A stretch of DNA of 64,000 bases from Microbacterium halimionae (lineage in GTDB: Bacteria > Actinomycetota > Actinomycetes > Actinomycetales > Microbacteriaceae). Positions 16,778 to 24,811 of the stretch are shown in pieces (within the stretch, counting starts at the first letter, position 1; every line of letters begins with the position of its first letter). The DNA is taken from positions 372,001 through 436,000 of the forward strand of contig NZ_JAAOZB010000001.1 of NCBI RefSeq assembly GCF_011761265.1, written 5' to 3'. A model generated the notes under the pieces. The model did no database searches. It was given only the letters and a program-made list of their open reading frames with translations, and had not been told where the DNA came from. A program made the translations under genes and the position numbers.

Positions 16778-17254
16778 ATGAACGAGGGGATGCAGCACAC
16801 CCGAGACGTTCATCGGGGTGCTTCTCACGAACACGAAACCAGTCCTATTAGCCTCCCCCACATTGCAGCAGAGTGCCCCAAGTGCTTTCGCGAGATCGAA
16901 GATGACAGCACATGGTGGCGGAAACGCCCAGCCGGCTCACGGCTCGTCGGACTTGTGATCTCCCGCGACGACATGCCGTCCGTCGTGACTCAGCGCAATG
17001 AACTCACGCGCTTCGGAGTGCCGATCGAGGGCTTTCGGCATCCGTCTCCCGAAACGATGGAGAGCTGGGAAGAGCGCCTCGTGCGTCTTTTCGGAACTCT
17101 CCAGCACGGCGACGTGCTCGTCGTATCGAACGTGCACGCGCTTGGCCGCGACATCGACGAAGAAACGCGCACGGTTGCTGAGCTCCACCGCCGCGGAGTT
17201 GTTGTGAAAGTGCTCGGTCACGGCGGCAACCACCTCTTCGATGTGGGCCGCTAA
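16778..17254 (+). CDS. Degenerate resolvase-fold protein of unknown function
   Basis: 158 residues. A CPKC pair near residue 36 in the N-terminal part is followed by a region resembling the serine-recombinase N-terminal domain: LVGLVISRDDMPSVVTQRNE matches the start of the fold, and LVVSNVHALGRDIDE matches the loop that normally reads DRLGR. The catalytic Ser of the YxRVST motif is not in place and the second motif has lost its Arg. There is no helix-turn-helix tail, so recombinase activity is unlikely. ATG 16778 has GAGGGAG about 5 nt upstream and is favoured over 16697, which would overlap the antiporter. A conserved protein of unknown role is the safest call. Confidence 0.6.
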   Translation: MNEGMQHTRDVHRGASHEHETSPISLPHIAAECPKCFREIEDDSTWWRKRPAGSRLVGLVISRDDMPSVVTQRNELTRFGVPIEGFRHPSPETMESWEERLVRLFGTLQHGDVLVVSNVHALGRDIDEETRTVAELHRRGVVVKVLGHGGNHLFDVGR

Positions 17255-17256
17255 CC

Positions 17257-17826
17257 TCAGGTTGCGCGCCAGCACCCCGCGACGTGGTCGTCAACCATGC
17301 CGCCTGATTGCATCAGCGCGTACATCGTGGTCGGGCCCACAAACCGGAAACCGCGCTTGCGGAGTGCCTTACTCATCGCCTCTGACTCGGGCGTCGTTGC
17401 TGCAATCTCAGCCAACACTCGCGGACGTGGCCTCGGTGTCGCTGGCGCGAACGACCAGATGAAATCATCGAGCTCGCCTGACGCCATCTGAGTGACGATC
17501 TGCGCATTCGCGATCGTCGCGATGATCTTGGCGCGGTTTCGGATGATGCCGGCATCCGCCATGAGGCGCTCGATGTCGTCGGGGCCGAAGGCGGCCACTG
17601 TCTCGGGATCGAACTGCGCAAAATCTTCACGAAACCGGGGGCGCTTTCGGAGAATTGTGATCCAGCTCAGGCCAGCTTGAAACCCCTCGAGGCTCAGCTT
17701 TTCAAAGAGCGCACGATCACCGTGCAGTGGGTTTCCCCACTCCTCATCGTGATAGCGGCAGTATTCGACATCCTCGCCGACCCACCCACATCTCGCGATG
17801 CCGTCTGCATCCACCCGCACATCCAC
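17257..17826 (-). CDS. tag: DNA-3-methyladenine glycosylase I
   Basis: 189 residues. The Tag zinc ligands are visible: Cys in IARCGW near the start, His in CRYHDEEWG, and His and Cys in DDHVAGCW at the C-terminus. The alkylbase pocket signature EEWGNPLHGDR and GLSWITILRKR are present. The enzyme excises 3-methyladenine from alkylated DNA for base-excision repair. GTG 17826 is chosen over 17829 because AATACT ends 6 nt upstream. The stop is 2 nt from the convergent resolvase-like gene. Confidence 0.93.
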   Translation of the reverse strand: MDVRVDADGIARCGWVGEDVEYCRYHDEEWGNPLHGDRALFEKLSLEGFQAGLSWITILRKRPRFREDFAQFDPETVAAFGPDDIERLMADAGIIRNRAKIIATIANAQIVTQMASGELDDFIWSFAPATPRPRPRVLAEIAATTPESEAMSKALRKRGFRFVGPTTMYALMQSGGMVDDHVAGCWRAT

Positions 17827-17838
17827 CACCCCAGTATT
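17827..17838 (-). promoter_or_regulatory. -10 box of a leaderless promoter for tag
   Basis: On the minus strand AATACT (17838-17833) is followed by GGGGTG and GTG at 17826; a GTG one codon earlier is the alternative start. Confidence 0.4.
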
Positions 17839-17865
17839 GCGGGTGATGGATGGGCGAGCAGACAG

Positions 17866-19971
17866 CTACTTCTTGTGAAGTGACTTTTCCGAAACCGGAG
17901 CATTGCCGGATGCTGCAAGCTCCCGGTAGTACTCCCGCGCCTCGTCTTGGCGAGCCGCTTCCGCGCCCGAGGCAATCGGGGCGCGGACGTGTTCGGGCTC
18001 GTACCCGAACCCATCAACGAGATCCTGCGCGTGCGGGCGAAGGCGCGTGCACAGGCGATCGATGTAGCGGGTGACGGCGCCTGCTCGCTGTGCGGAAAGT
18101 CGACCGTTGATCAAGTACCACGCGAGGTGTTTTTCGATCAGCGAGAGTCCGAAAAGATCTCGCACCCAGGTGAGCACCTGAGCTGTCGCCGGATCCGCAA
18201 TGCCGTCGATTGCGTCAGTGAAAGCCTCCCATTGCAAGAGCTCACCGTGGGCACGAGCAGCCTCGATGAGTTCGGACTGGTTCTCGTTGAAGAGCGCCGC
18301 GGCTTCTGCTTTCGACAGCTTCGATGCGGGGCGGAGCTTTCCGGCAACGTCAGCGACCATTTGCTGCACCCGGCCGGCGAGCAGCTCGTGCTGCTGGTCA
18401 ACACGCAATCCGTGTTCCACAGCGCGTGCGGTAGAGCCGAAGTCAGACACAGTCTGCCCGAGCTGGCGGAGGCCAGCGCCGTGGAAGAACTTTCCGGCGG
18501 TTTGACCAACAGCGAAGCGCGCGAGCGCTGCGGCATCTTTACCCTTGAACTGCTTCGCGTAGTCGCCCAGGAGGCGCTTTCCGACGAGCTGGAGCAATAC
18601 ATTGTTGTCGCCCTCGAACGTCGCATACACGTCGAGGTCATGGTGCAAGCTGACTAGCCGGTTTTCAGCAAGGAACCCCGCACCGCCGCACGCTTCCCGC
18701 GCTTCTTGAATTGTGTCGAGAGCGTTCCAGGTCGATAGCGGTTTGAGGGCAGCGGCTAGTGTCTCAAGATCTTCGCGCTCGGCCGGTGTGTCCCGCTCGC
18801 CACTGAAGACACCGTCGAACTTCTGCAGAAACTCTTCGTGCGCGAATGCCTGGGCGTACACGGTCGCGAGGCGCGGTAGTAGGCGACGCTGGTGCTTGCC
18901 GTAATCAAGCAACACGATCTCGGGCGTGCCAGACCCGGAATCAAACTGGCGGCGCTGATTTCCGTACGTGACAGCAATTGTCATAGCGAGCGCCGATGCC
19001 CACGTTGCTGCACCGTCGAGCGAAATGCGGCCCTGCACCAGTGCCCCGAGCATGGTGAAGAAACGTCGACCGGGGCTCGCGATGTCGCTCGAGTACGTTC
19101 CGTCAGCGGCGACATCACCGTAGCGATTGAGCAGATTCTCGCGCGGCACGCGCACCTGAGTGAAGTGCAGGCGGCCGTTGTCGATGCCGTTCAGCCCGCC
19201 CTTGACGCCGTCATCTTCGCCACCGACGCCATCAAGGAACTGGCCCTCGTCATCGCGAATCGGCACGAAGAAGCAGTGCACGCCATAGTTCACACCATCA
19301 GTAATCAACTGCGCGAACACTGTCGCTGCACGCCCGTGCACGGCCGCGTTTCCGAGGTAGTCCTTCCAGGCGCCGCGGAACGGAGTGTGGATGACGAACT
19401 CTTCTGTCTCTGCGTCATAGGTCGCTGTCGTTCCGACAGCTGCGACGTCGGAGCCGTGACCGGTTTCTGTCATTGCGAATGCGCCGGGCAGACTCATATC
19501 CATCACATCTGCCAGCCACTTATCGTGGTGCTTCTTGGTTCCGAGCTGATGTATCGCGGCGCCGAACAGCCCCCACTGCACGCCAGACTTGATCTGGAGG
19601 CTCGGGTCGGCCAATACAAGCTCTTCAAAACCGGCGATATTGGCACCGTTGTCTTCGAGGCCGCCGTATTCCTTGGGGAATGCGCGACGGGAGCCGCCGG
19701 CATCGACCAGAAGGTGCAGTTGCGAAAACACGCGCTCGCGGTGCTCCGCCACGGTGAGCCCCTCGACCTGCCAGAAGGCCGGATCCTTGACCATGGCCCG
19801 AGCCTCGCGTCGAGTTTCTGCCCACTTTCCGAGCAGTAGATCGTTGACCTGCTGGGTGTTGATGCGGGCCTCGTGAGCCTGCGCCGCACTGTGGGGCGCA
19901 GTGGGCGCGCCACCGGCAGGCGTGCGCTTGCTGCGCGCGGGCGTAGATGAACGGACAACGGCGTCAGCCAT
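17866..19971 (-). CDS. Acyl-CoA oxidase-like flavoprotein
   Basis: 701 residues, far longer than the ~390 of normal acyl-CoA dehydrogenases and typical of acyl-CoA oxidases. The FAD/acyl-CoA motif FAMTETGHGSDVAAV lies at about residues 178-192; the second half contains EACGGAGFLAENRLV and TFEGDNNVLLQLVGKRLL, followed by an oxidase-type C-terminal helical domain. It likely catalyses the first step of beta-oxidation of acyl-CoAs in the cytoplasm, with O2 or an electron-transfer protein as acceptor. ATG 19971 is chosen because AAGGAG lies 8 nt upstream, whereas the ATG at 19977 would be only 2 nt away. A palindrome at 20029-20053 sits in its promoter. Confidence 0.87.
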   Translation of the reverse strand: MADAVVRSSTPARSKRTPAGGAPTAPHSAAQAHEARINTQQVNDLLLGKWAETRREARAMVKDPAFWQVEGLTVAEHRERVFSQLHLLVDAGGSRRAFPKEYGGLEDNGANIAGFEELVLADPSLQIKSGVQWGLFGAAIHQLGTKKHHDKWLADVMDMSLPGAFAMTETGHGSDVAAVGTTATYDAETEEFVIHTPFRGAWKDYLGNAAVHGRAATVFAQLITDGVNYGVHCFFVPIRDDEGQFLDGVGGEDDGVKGGLNGIDNGRLHFTQVRVPRENLLNRYGDVAADGTYSSDIASPGRRFFTMLGALVQGRISLDGAATWASALAMTIAVTYGNQRRQFDSGSGTPEIVLLDYGKHQRRLLPRLATVYAQAFAHEEFLQKFDGVFSGERDTPAEREDLETLAAALKPLSTWNALDTIQEAREACGGAGFLAENRLVSLHHDLDVYATFEGDNNVLLQLVGKRLLGDYAKQFKGKDAAALARFAVGQTAGKFFHGAGLRQLGQTVSDFGSTARAVEHGLRVDQQHELLAGRVQQMVADVAGKLRPASKLSKAEAAALFNENQSELIEAARAHGELLQWEAFTDAIDGIADPATAQVLTWVRDLFGLSLIEKHLAWYLINGRLSAQRAGAVTRYIDRLCTRLRPHAQDLVDGFGYEPEHVRAPIASGAEAARQDEAREYYRELAASGNAPVSEKSLHKK

Positions 19972-20028
19972 GTACATCACTCCTTGATGCGTGTGACAGG
20001 AAAGTCACTGACGACAGTAGGAGTGCCA

Positions 20029-20053
20029 CAACAAAGCGACAAACGCTTTATTG
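20029..20053 (-). promoter_or_regulatory. Near-palindrome over the -35 of the acyl-CoA oxidase gene
   Basis: Arms CAAcAAAGCG and CGCTTTaTTG flank ACAAA, with one mismatched pair. On the minus strand TTGTCG (20042-20037) could be the -35 and TACTGT about 17 nt downstream the -10. A fatty-acid-responsive repressor is plausible, but none is encoded nearby. Confidence 0.4.
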
Positions 20054-20154
20054 AATCTCTACAGCATGCGCCCGGCACGTACTGCGGGCTTCTTGTACCT
20101 TCTCGACATCAGGCCGAATGACGCATCCTATGCACGACAACGGAGACAGCGGCG

Positions 20155-22164
20155 TCAGGCCGAGGCGACGATCTCAACGACGGCTTCGCCGTATGCTTCA
20201 CGCTTCTTCGCACCGATCCCGGGCACACCATCGAGATCGGCAACGCTCGCGGGCTTTCGTTCGGCGAGCGCCCGCAGTGTGGCATCGCCGAACACGATGT
20301 ACGCCGGAACCCCCTGCTCGCGCGAGACGCTCGCACGCCAAGCCCTGAGCGCCTCGAAAAGGGGCTGGTCAGCATCGCTGAGCGACGCGGATGCCGCCGA
20401 CTTCTTTGCGCGCGTTGATGACGACGATCGCGTCAGCACATCCCGCCGCAATGGCACAGGTTCGGCGCCACGCAAGACAGCGCCCGCCGGCTCACCGATC
20501 GCGAGCGTGCCGTAATCCCCCTGCGCGACCAGGATGCCTCGGGCTAACAGCTGACGCACGACACTTCGCCATTCCTGGTCACCGAGGTCTGCACCGAGCC
20601 CGTAGGTAGAGAGCGAATTATGTCCCTGCGTACGAATTCGGTCGGTGTCGGCACCGCGCAGAATGTCGATGAGATGACCGGCACCGAACGCTTGCCCGCG
20701 CTCACGCTGCAACCGGACGATGGTCGACAGAAGCTTTTGCGCCGGGACAAGACCGTCCCACGTTTCAGGGGCTTCGAGACAGGTGTCACAGTTGCCACAG
20801 GGGGTTGACGTTTGCCCGAAGTATCCGAGGAGGTTTTGCCTGCGGCATCCGACAGTTTCACACAGCGCCAGCATCGCATCGAGGTGCTGACCTAGCCGCA
20901 TTTTGTACGTGCGCTCGCCGGGGCTCTGATCGATCAGGCGGCGCTGCTGCACGACGTCGCCGAGGCCGTAAGCCATCCACGCAACCGCTGGTTCGCCGTC
21001 GCGTCCAGCACGGCCGGTCTCTTGGTAGTAACCCTCGACCGACTTCGGCAGGTCGATATGCGCGACGAACCTCACATCGGGTTTGTCGATTCCCATGCCG
21101 AACGCGATCGTCGCGACCATCACGATGCCGTCCTCGCGGAGGAAGCGGCGCTGGTTGGTTGATCGCACATCTGCGGGAAGACCCGCATGATAGGGCAGCG
21201 CGTTAATGCCTTGCGTGCGCAAATACTCAGCGGTCTGCTCAACGCTTTTGCGACTGAGCGCATAAACAATGCCTGCCGAACCTTCGGGCTGGGCTTTGAT
21301 GAACGACACGAGTTGCCGGCGCTGATCAACCTTCGGCTCAATGCGGTACTGGATGTTCGGCCTGTCAAAGCTTGCAACGAAGTGGCGAGCGCTCGGGAGC
21401 GAGAGGCGCTCACCAATTTCACGATGAGTCTCACGCGTTGCCGTCGCGGTGAGGGCCATGCGCGGCACACCGGGGAACAGCTCGCCCAGATCGCCGAGAG
21501 CAAGATAGTCAGGCCTGAAGTCGTGCCCCCACTGTGAGACACAGTGGGCTTCATCGATAGCGATGACGCTGAGTCGTCCGCGCTGCAAAAGCGCTTTTGT
21601 CTGCGCATTGTTGAGGCGCTCAGGCGCGACATAAAGGAGGTCGAGTTCACCCGCAACATACGCGCGTTCGACGTCTCGCCGCACATCGGGGCTCTGCGTG
21701 GAGTTCAGAAATTCAGCACGCACACCGTTGGCTACGAGAGCTTCGACCTGATCGTGCATAAGAGCAATCAGTGGACTGACTACGAGCCCCGTGCCCTCGC
21801 GCACAAGAGCGGGCACCTGGTAGGTGATGCTCTTTCCGGCACCCGTCGGCATCAAAACAACAGCATCGCCACCGGAAACCACGTGACTAACGATGTCAGC
21901 CTGGTCGCCCCGGAAGTCGTCGTATCCATAGACCTCGTGCAGCACGACGCGAGGATCGGAGCCGGAAAAAGCCCGACGGGGTGGGGCTTCGGGAGCTGCC
22001 GACCTCAACGGTTCATCGGGCGGCGGCGCGAATTCATCGTCGGGTGGAACAAGATCGTCGGGATTCCACTCGACACCGGCATACGGATCGTCGGCCCATT
22101 TCGCCTCGCTCCCTTCCGCGTCACCGCCGTCGAAGCTGCTGCTGGGCGAAAGGGGGGAAGTCAC
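20155..22164 (-). CDS. recQ: ATP-dependent DNA helicase RecQ
   Basis: 669 residues. A ~70-residue acidic N-terminal extension precedes the helicase core: GAGKS Walker A, DEAHCVSQWGHDFRPDY (motif II and the RecQ loop), TATATRE and QETGRAGRDG. A zinc-binding domain with CGNCDTC and a winged helix follow, and an HRDC domain occupies the last ~75 residues. RecQ unwinds recombination and stalled-fork intermediates. GTG 22164 is preferred because TACCCT ends exactly 6 nt upstream. It is codirectional with the kinase gene 41 bp upstream but has its own promoter. Confidence 0.95.
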   Translation of the reverse strand: MTSPLSPSSSFDGGDAEGSEAKWADDPYAGVEWNPDDLVPPDDEFAPPPDEPLRSAAPEAPPRRAFSGSDPRVVLHEVYGYDDFRGDQADIVSHVVSGGDAVVLMPTGAGKSITYQVPALVREGTGLVVSPLIALMHDQVEALVANGVRAEFLNSTQSPDVRRDVERAYVAGELDLLYVAPERLNNAQTKALLQRGRLSVIAIDEAHCVSQWGHDFRPDYLALGDLGELFPGVPRMALTATATRETHREIGERLSLPSARHFVASFDRPNIQYRIEPKVDQRRQLVSFIKAQPEGSAGIVYALSRKSVEQTAEYLRTQGINALPYHAGLPADVRSTNQRRFLREDGIVMVATIAFGMGIDKPDVRFVAHIDLPKSVEGYYQETGRAGRDGEPAVAWMAYGLGDVVQQRRLIDQSPGERTYKMRLGQHLDAMLALCETVGCRRQNLLGYFGQTSTPCGNCDTCLEAPETWDGLVPAQKLLSTIVRLQRERGQAFGAGHLIDILRGADTDRIRTQGHNSLSTYGLGADLGDQEWRSVVRQLLARGILVAQGDYGTLAIGEPAGAVLRGAEPVPLRRDVLTRSSSSTRAKKSAASASLSDADQPLFEALRAWRASVSREQGVPAYIVFGDATLRALAERKPASVADLDGVPGIGAKKREAYGEAVVEIVASA

Positions 22165-22176
22165 TCTTCCAGGGTA
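22165..22176 (-). promoter_or_regulatory. -10 box of a leaderless promoter for recQ
   Basis: On the minus strand TACCCT (22176-22171) is followed by GGAAGA and the GTG at 22164. Confidence 0.5.
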
Positions 22177-22205
22177 GCCGTGACCACCCTTACGCCTGCC
22201 GCCGG

Positions 22206-24221
22206 TTACACGCAGGGGAAGGTCACGGTAAACACCGAACCCTCACCAAGGGTGCTCTTTACGGCAAGCGAGCCGCCTTGCAAAAGCGCCAGTCGTTGGC
22301 TTAGAGCGAGGCCGAGGCCCGTGCCCTCGTGCTTCTTCGACAGCGAGGAGTCGACCTGCTCAAATGCTTCAAAAATCTTGTCGAGAAACTCCGGCGGAAT
22401 ACCGATGCCGGTATCCCACACTTCAATAGCGATGTTGTCGTCTACGTGTCGCGCGCGCACGCCGATCGAGCCGCTCATTTCAGTGAACTTCACCGCATTT
22501 GCCAGCAGGTTGATAAGAAGCTGCTTCGACCGGCGTTGGTCGGCAACGATCTTCGGGAGCGTCGTCGGAACGTCGACCTTCAACGACAAGGCTTTCCCCA
22601 CGGCGAGCTCGCGGATAACGGCGACAGCTTCATTGACGACGACGCTCGCTTCGATCTCGGCGAGTTCGGGTTCAATCTTTCCCGCCTCGATCTTTGAAAG
22701 ATCGAGGATGTCGCCGATGATCTCCAGCAGGTGTCGCCCACTTGCCTCGATCTGACCGGCATACTCGGCCTGCTTCGGGGTGAGCGGTCCATAAATCTCG
22801 CGCTGCAGAATGGCCGACAAGCCAATGACCGAGTTGAGGGGTGTGCGCAGTTCGTGGCTCATGCCGGCAAGCAGCTCGTTTTTTGCGCGCACCGCACGCT
22901 CAGCTGCGTTTCGTGCATCAAGAAGTGCCTGCTCAAACGCTTTCCGCTCTGCGATGTCGCGAAAGATCAACGTCGTGATGGGGGCATCGTCGAGGTTGGC
23001 CCGAACGACCGTCACTTCAACCGGGCGCTCTTCGCCCTGTGCTGTGACGACGCTCGCCTCCATCGCCGCCCCGGATCGCAACGCGACCGCACCTAGCCGC
23101 ATGTAATCATCACGCCGATCGGGTGGAAGATAATCCCGTAAGGATGTGCCAACGATTTCGTCCACCGAACGGCCGACCACCTTCCCGACGGCCCCGTTCG
23201 CTGCAACAATCGCGCCATCATCACGAAATGCGACGACGGCATCCGCTGCACGTTCCACGACTGTTCGAAACAGTTCTTCCAGACTCCGTTCGCGCTGCTG
23301 GGCCGAGCGTCTCTCCCGGTCAGAGACGACGGCCTCGATCAAGCTCCCTACCGTGGCCGTAAGTGGAGCGAGGTAGTCCACCATCCACGGGTCAAATCCG
23401 CCCGGGCGGTTCGCGAGCGCGACGATGCCGAGCACCTGTTCACCCTTGAGAATCGGAACACCGAGAAAGGAGTCCAACGGCGGGTGTCCCTCGGGGCGCC
23501 CAGCGGCACGGGGATCATTTCGCGGATCGTTCGTCAGCAACGCGCCTTCACCGACGGCAACCCTGCCGAAAAGGGTGTCGAGGTTGTGAAACTCCATCCC
23601 ACGTGGGCCGTGTTTCGCAAAGAGCTTCTTCGTCTGCTCGTTCCACGAAATGTCTGACATGGCCCAGGTGCGGAGAAAATCATGGTCGTCCGCGTGAAGT
23701 TTTTGAGCAATGAATCCGTACTCTGCGCCCGTGAAGTCGAGAAGTTCTTCGAGAAGTCCATCGAATATCTCGCCCACGTCAGCGCCCGAAATGAACCGAT
23801 TCTGCATCTGAGTGAGCGCATCGAGCAAGACGTGCGAAAGAGTACGACGCTCGTCAGAGGCGGCTCGATCGGAGAGGTCCTCGACGACCGCATCGATGAA
23901 CGCGAGCTCGCCCTCGTCAACGACGGCCCTCGCCCGAACACCAAGTCGTAGGGGAGTTCCATCCAACCGCTTCGTCACGATCTCTTCCGGCGAGAACTTC
24001 TCCTGTGCGTGCAGCGCTCGGATCAGTTGTTCTTGACGGGCAGGTTCCACGAATCTCACCCGTGGGGTGTTCGCTCTAAGTTCTTCTATCGAATGTGCCC
24101 CGAGGATGTCGAGGAGAGCTTGGTTGCACTGAACGATCCTGCCGCTCAATGTCGTGCGGCAGACTGCCACCCCGAGCCCATCGACAATTTCGTTGAGCGC
24201 GTGGGATGGCATCTGAGTCAT
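22206..24221 (-). CDS. PAS-GAF-PAS hybrid-sensing histidine kinase
   Basis: 671 residues without membrane helices, hence a cytosolic sensor. Order: PAS (about 10-125), GAF (about 135-305), second PAS (about 320-430), HisKA with the phospho-accepting His456 in MSHELRTPLN, and HATPase_c with N box (NLLANAVKF), G1 (DTGIGIP) and G2 (GTGLGLA). It has no receiver domain of its own. The start codon overlaps the stop of the XRE-receiver gene by 4 nt, so the two are translationally coupled and very likely form a two-component pair. The GAF resembles those binding small ligands; the signal is unknown. It closes the surface-glycan locus. Confidence 0.92.
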   Translation of the reverse strand: MTQMPSHALNEIVDGLGVAVCRTTLSGRIVQCNQALLDILGAHSIEELRANTPRVRFVEPARQEQLIRALHAQEKFSPEEIVTKRLDGTPLRLGVRARAVVDEGELAFIDAVVEDLSDRAASDERRTLSHVLLDALTQMQNRFISGADVGEIFDGLLEELLDFTGAEYGFIAQKLHADDHDFLRTWAMSDISWNEQTKKLFAKHGPRGMEFHNLDTLFGRVAVGEGALLTNDPRNDPRAAGRPEGHPPLDSFLGVPILKGEQVLGIVALANRPGGFDPWMVDYLAPLTATVGSLIEAVVSDRERRSAQQRERSLEELFRTVVERAADAVVAFRDDGAIVAANGAVGKVVGRSVDEIVGTSLRDYLPPDRRDDYMRLGAVALRSGAAMEASVVTAQGEERPVEVTVVRANLDDAPITTLIFRDIAERKAFEQALLDARNAAERAVRAKNELLAGMSHELRTPLNSVIGLSAILQREIYGPLTPKQAEYAGQIEASGRHLLEIIGDILDLSKIEAGKIEPELAEIEASVVVNEAVAVIRELAVGKALSLKVDVPTTLPKIVADQRRSKQLLINLLANAVKFTEMSGSIGVRARHVDDNIAIEVWDTGIGIPPEFLDKIFEAFEQVDSSLSKKHEGTGLGLALSQRLALLQGGSLAVKSTLGEGSVFTVTFPCV

Positions 24222-24784
24222 GCGACCTGCTCCCCCCGCAAGGCCCTCGACATCACCGTCGCGAGGGCGTCTAGCTCGAGCGGTTTCAAGATCACCGCGT
24301 TCCCAGCCTCGGCGGTGCGGGCGAGTACGTCAAGACTTTGGGATGCTGTGACAAATATGATCTGCACATCACCGAGCCCGTCCACTTGAGGCAGGCGCCG
24401 CGCGACTTCAAGGCCATCGATGCCGGGCATCATGACGTCGAGAAAGATGACCTGAGGATGCATCGAGCCACACTTGATCAGCCCCTCCCACCCATCGAGT
24501 GCTGAATCAACCACTACGGAGGCATCAACGTCGGTTGCTGCGGCACGAACAAGCTCCGCGGTCACCGGGTCGTCGTCAATCACAAGAACTTTCAGCTCTT
24601 CGGTGATCCCGAGTGACGCGGCAAATTCAGCGAGTTCGCGGCGCCGGGACTGATGGGGCTCGCTACGGCCACGCTCCCACGAGTTGATGGTTGGGTACGA
24701 CACACCGAGCCGGCGCGCGAGGCCTTCCTGCGTGTCACCGGTGGCGACACGAATGCGGGCGACGAGTTCAGCAGCAGAGAGCAT
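24218..24784 (-). CDS. XRE helix-turn-helix fused to a receiver domain
   Basis: 188 residues. The N-terminal 58 residues form an XRE/Cro-type HTH (TQEGLARRLGVSYPTINSWE), joined directly to a receiver domain (about 65-180) with the acidic pair IDDD, the phospho-acceptor Asp in FLDVMMPG, Thr in FVTAS and Lys in LKPLE. Most response regulators carry DNA-binding domains at the C-terminus and of OmpR or NarL type, so this order is unusual. Its partner kinase follows with a 4-nt overlap. The promoter contains CTTTATA decamers also found before the GT2 and STAS genes, which makes this protein the best candidate to bind them. ATG 24784 is 6 nt after TAGACT. Confidence 0.9.
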   Translation of the reverse strand: MLSAAELVARIRVATGDTQEGLARRLGVSYPTINSWERGRSEPHQSRRRELAEFAASLGITEELKVLVIDDDPVTAELVRAAATDVDASVVVDSALDGWEGLIKCGSMHPQVIFLDVMMPGIDGLEVARRLPQVDGLGDVQIIFVTASQSLDVLARTAEAGNAVILKPLELDALATVMSRALRGEQVA

Positions 24785-24790
24785 TGTCGA

Positions 24791-24811
24791 AGTCTACAAA
24801 GCTTTATGAAG
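24791..24811 (-). promoter_or_regulatory. XRE-receiver promoter with a CTTTATA-type operator
   Basis: On the plus strand two abutting decamers, GTCTACAAAG and CTTTATGAAG, cover 24792-24811. On the minus strand TAGACT (24796-24791) is the -10, 6 nt before the ATG. The operator fills the space between -35 and -10 and overlaps the stop of the upstream glycosyltransferase gene. It suggests autoregulation. Confidence 0.6.

Noticed and set aside
16697..17254. Recombinase gene as a sign of a genomic island
   Set aside because: The protein lacks catalytic residues, and no att repeats, tRNA or mobile genes surround it; base composition matches the neighbours.
18892..19839. 315-codon plus-strand open frame
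   Set aside because: It is antisense to the acyl-CoA oxidase gene; no domain or ribosome-binding site supports it.
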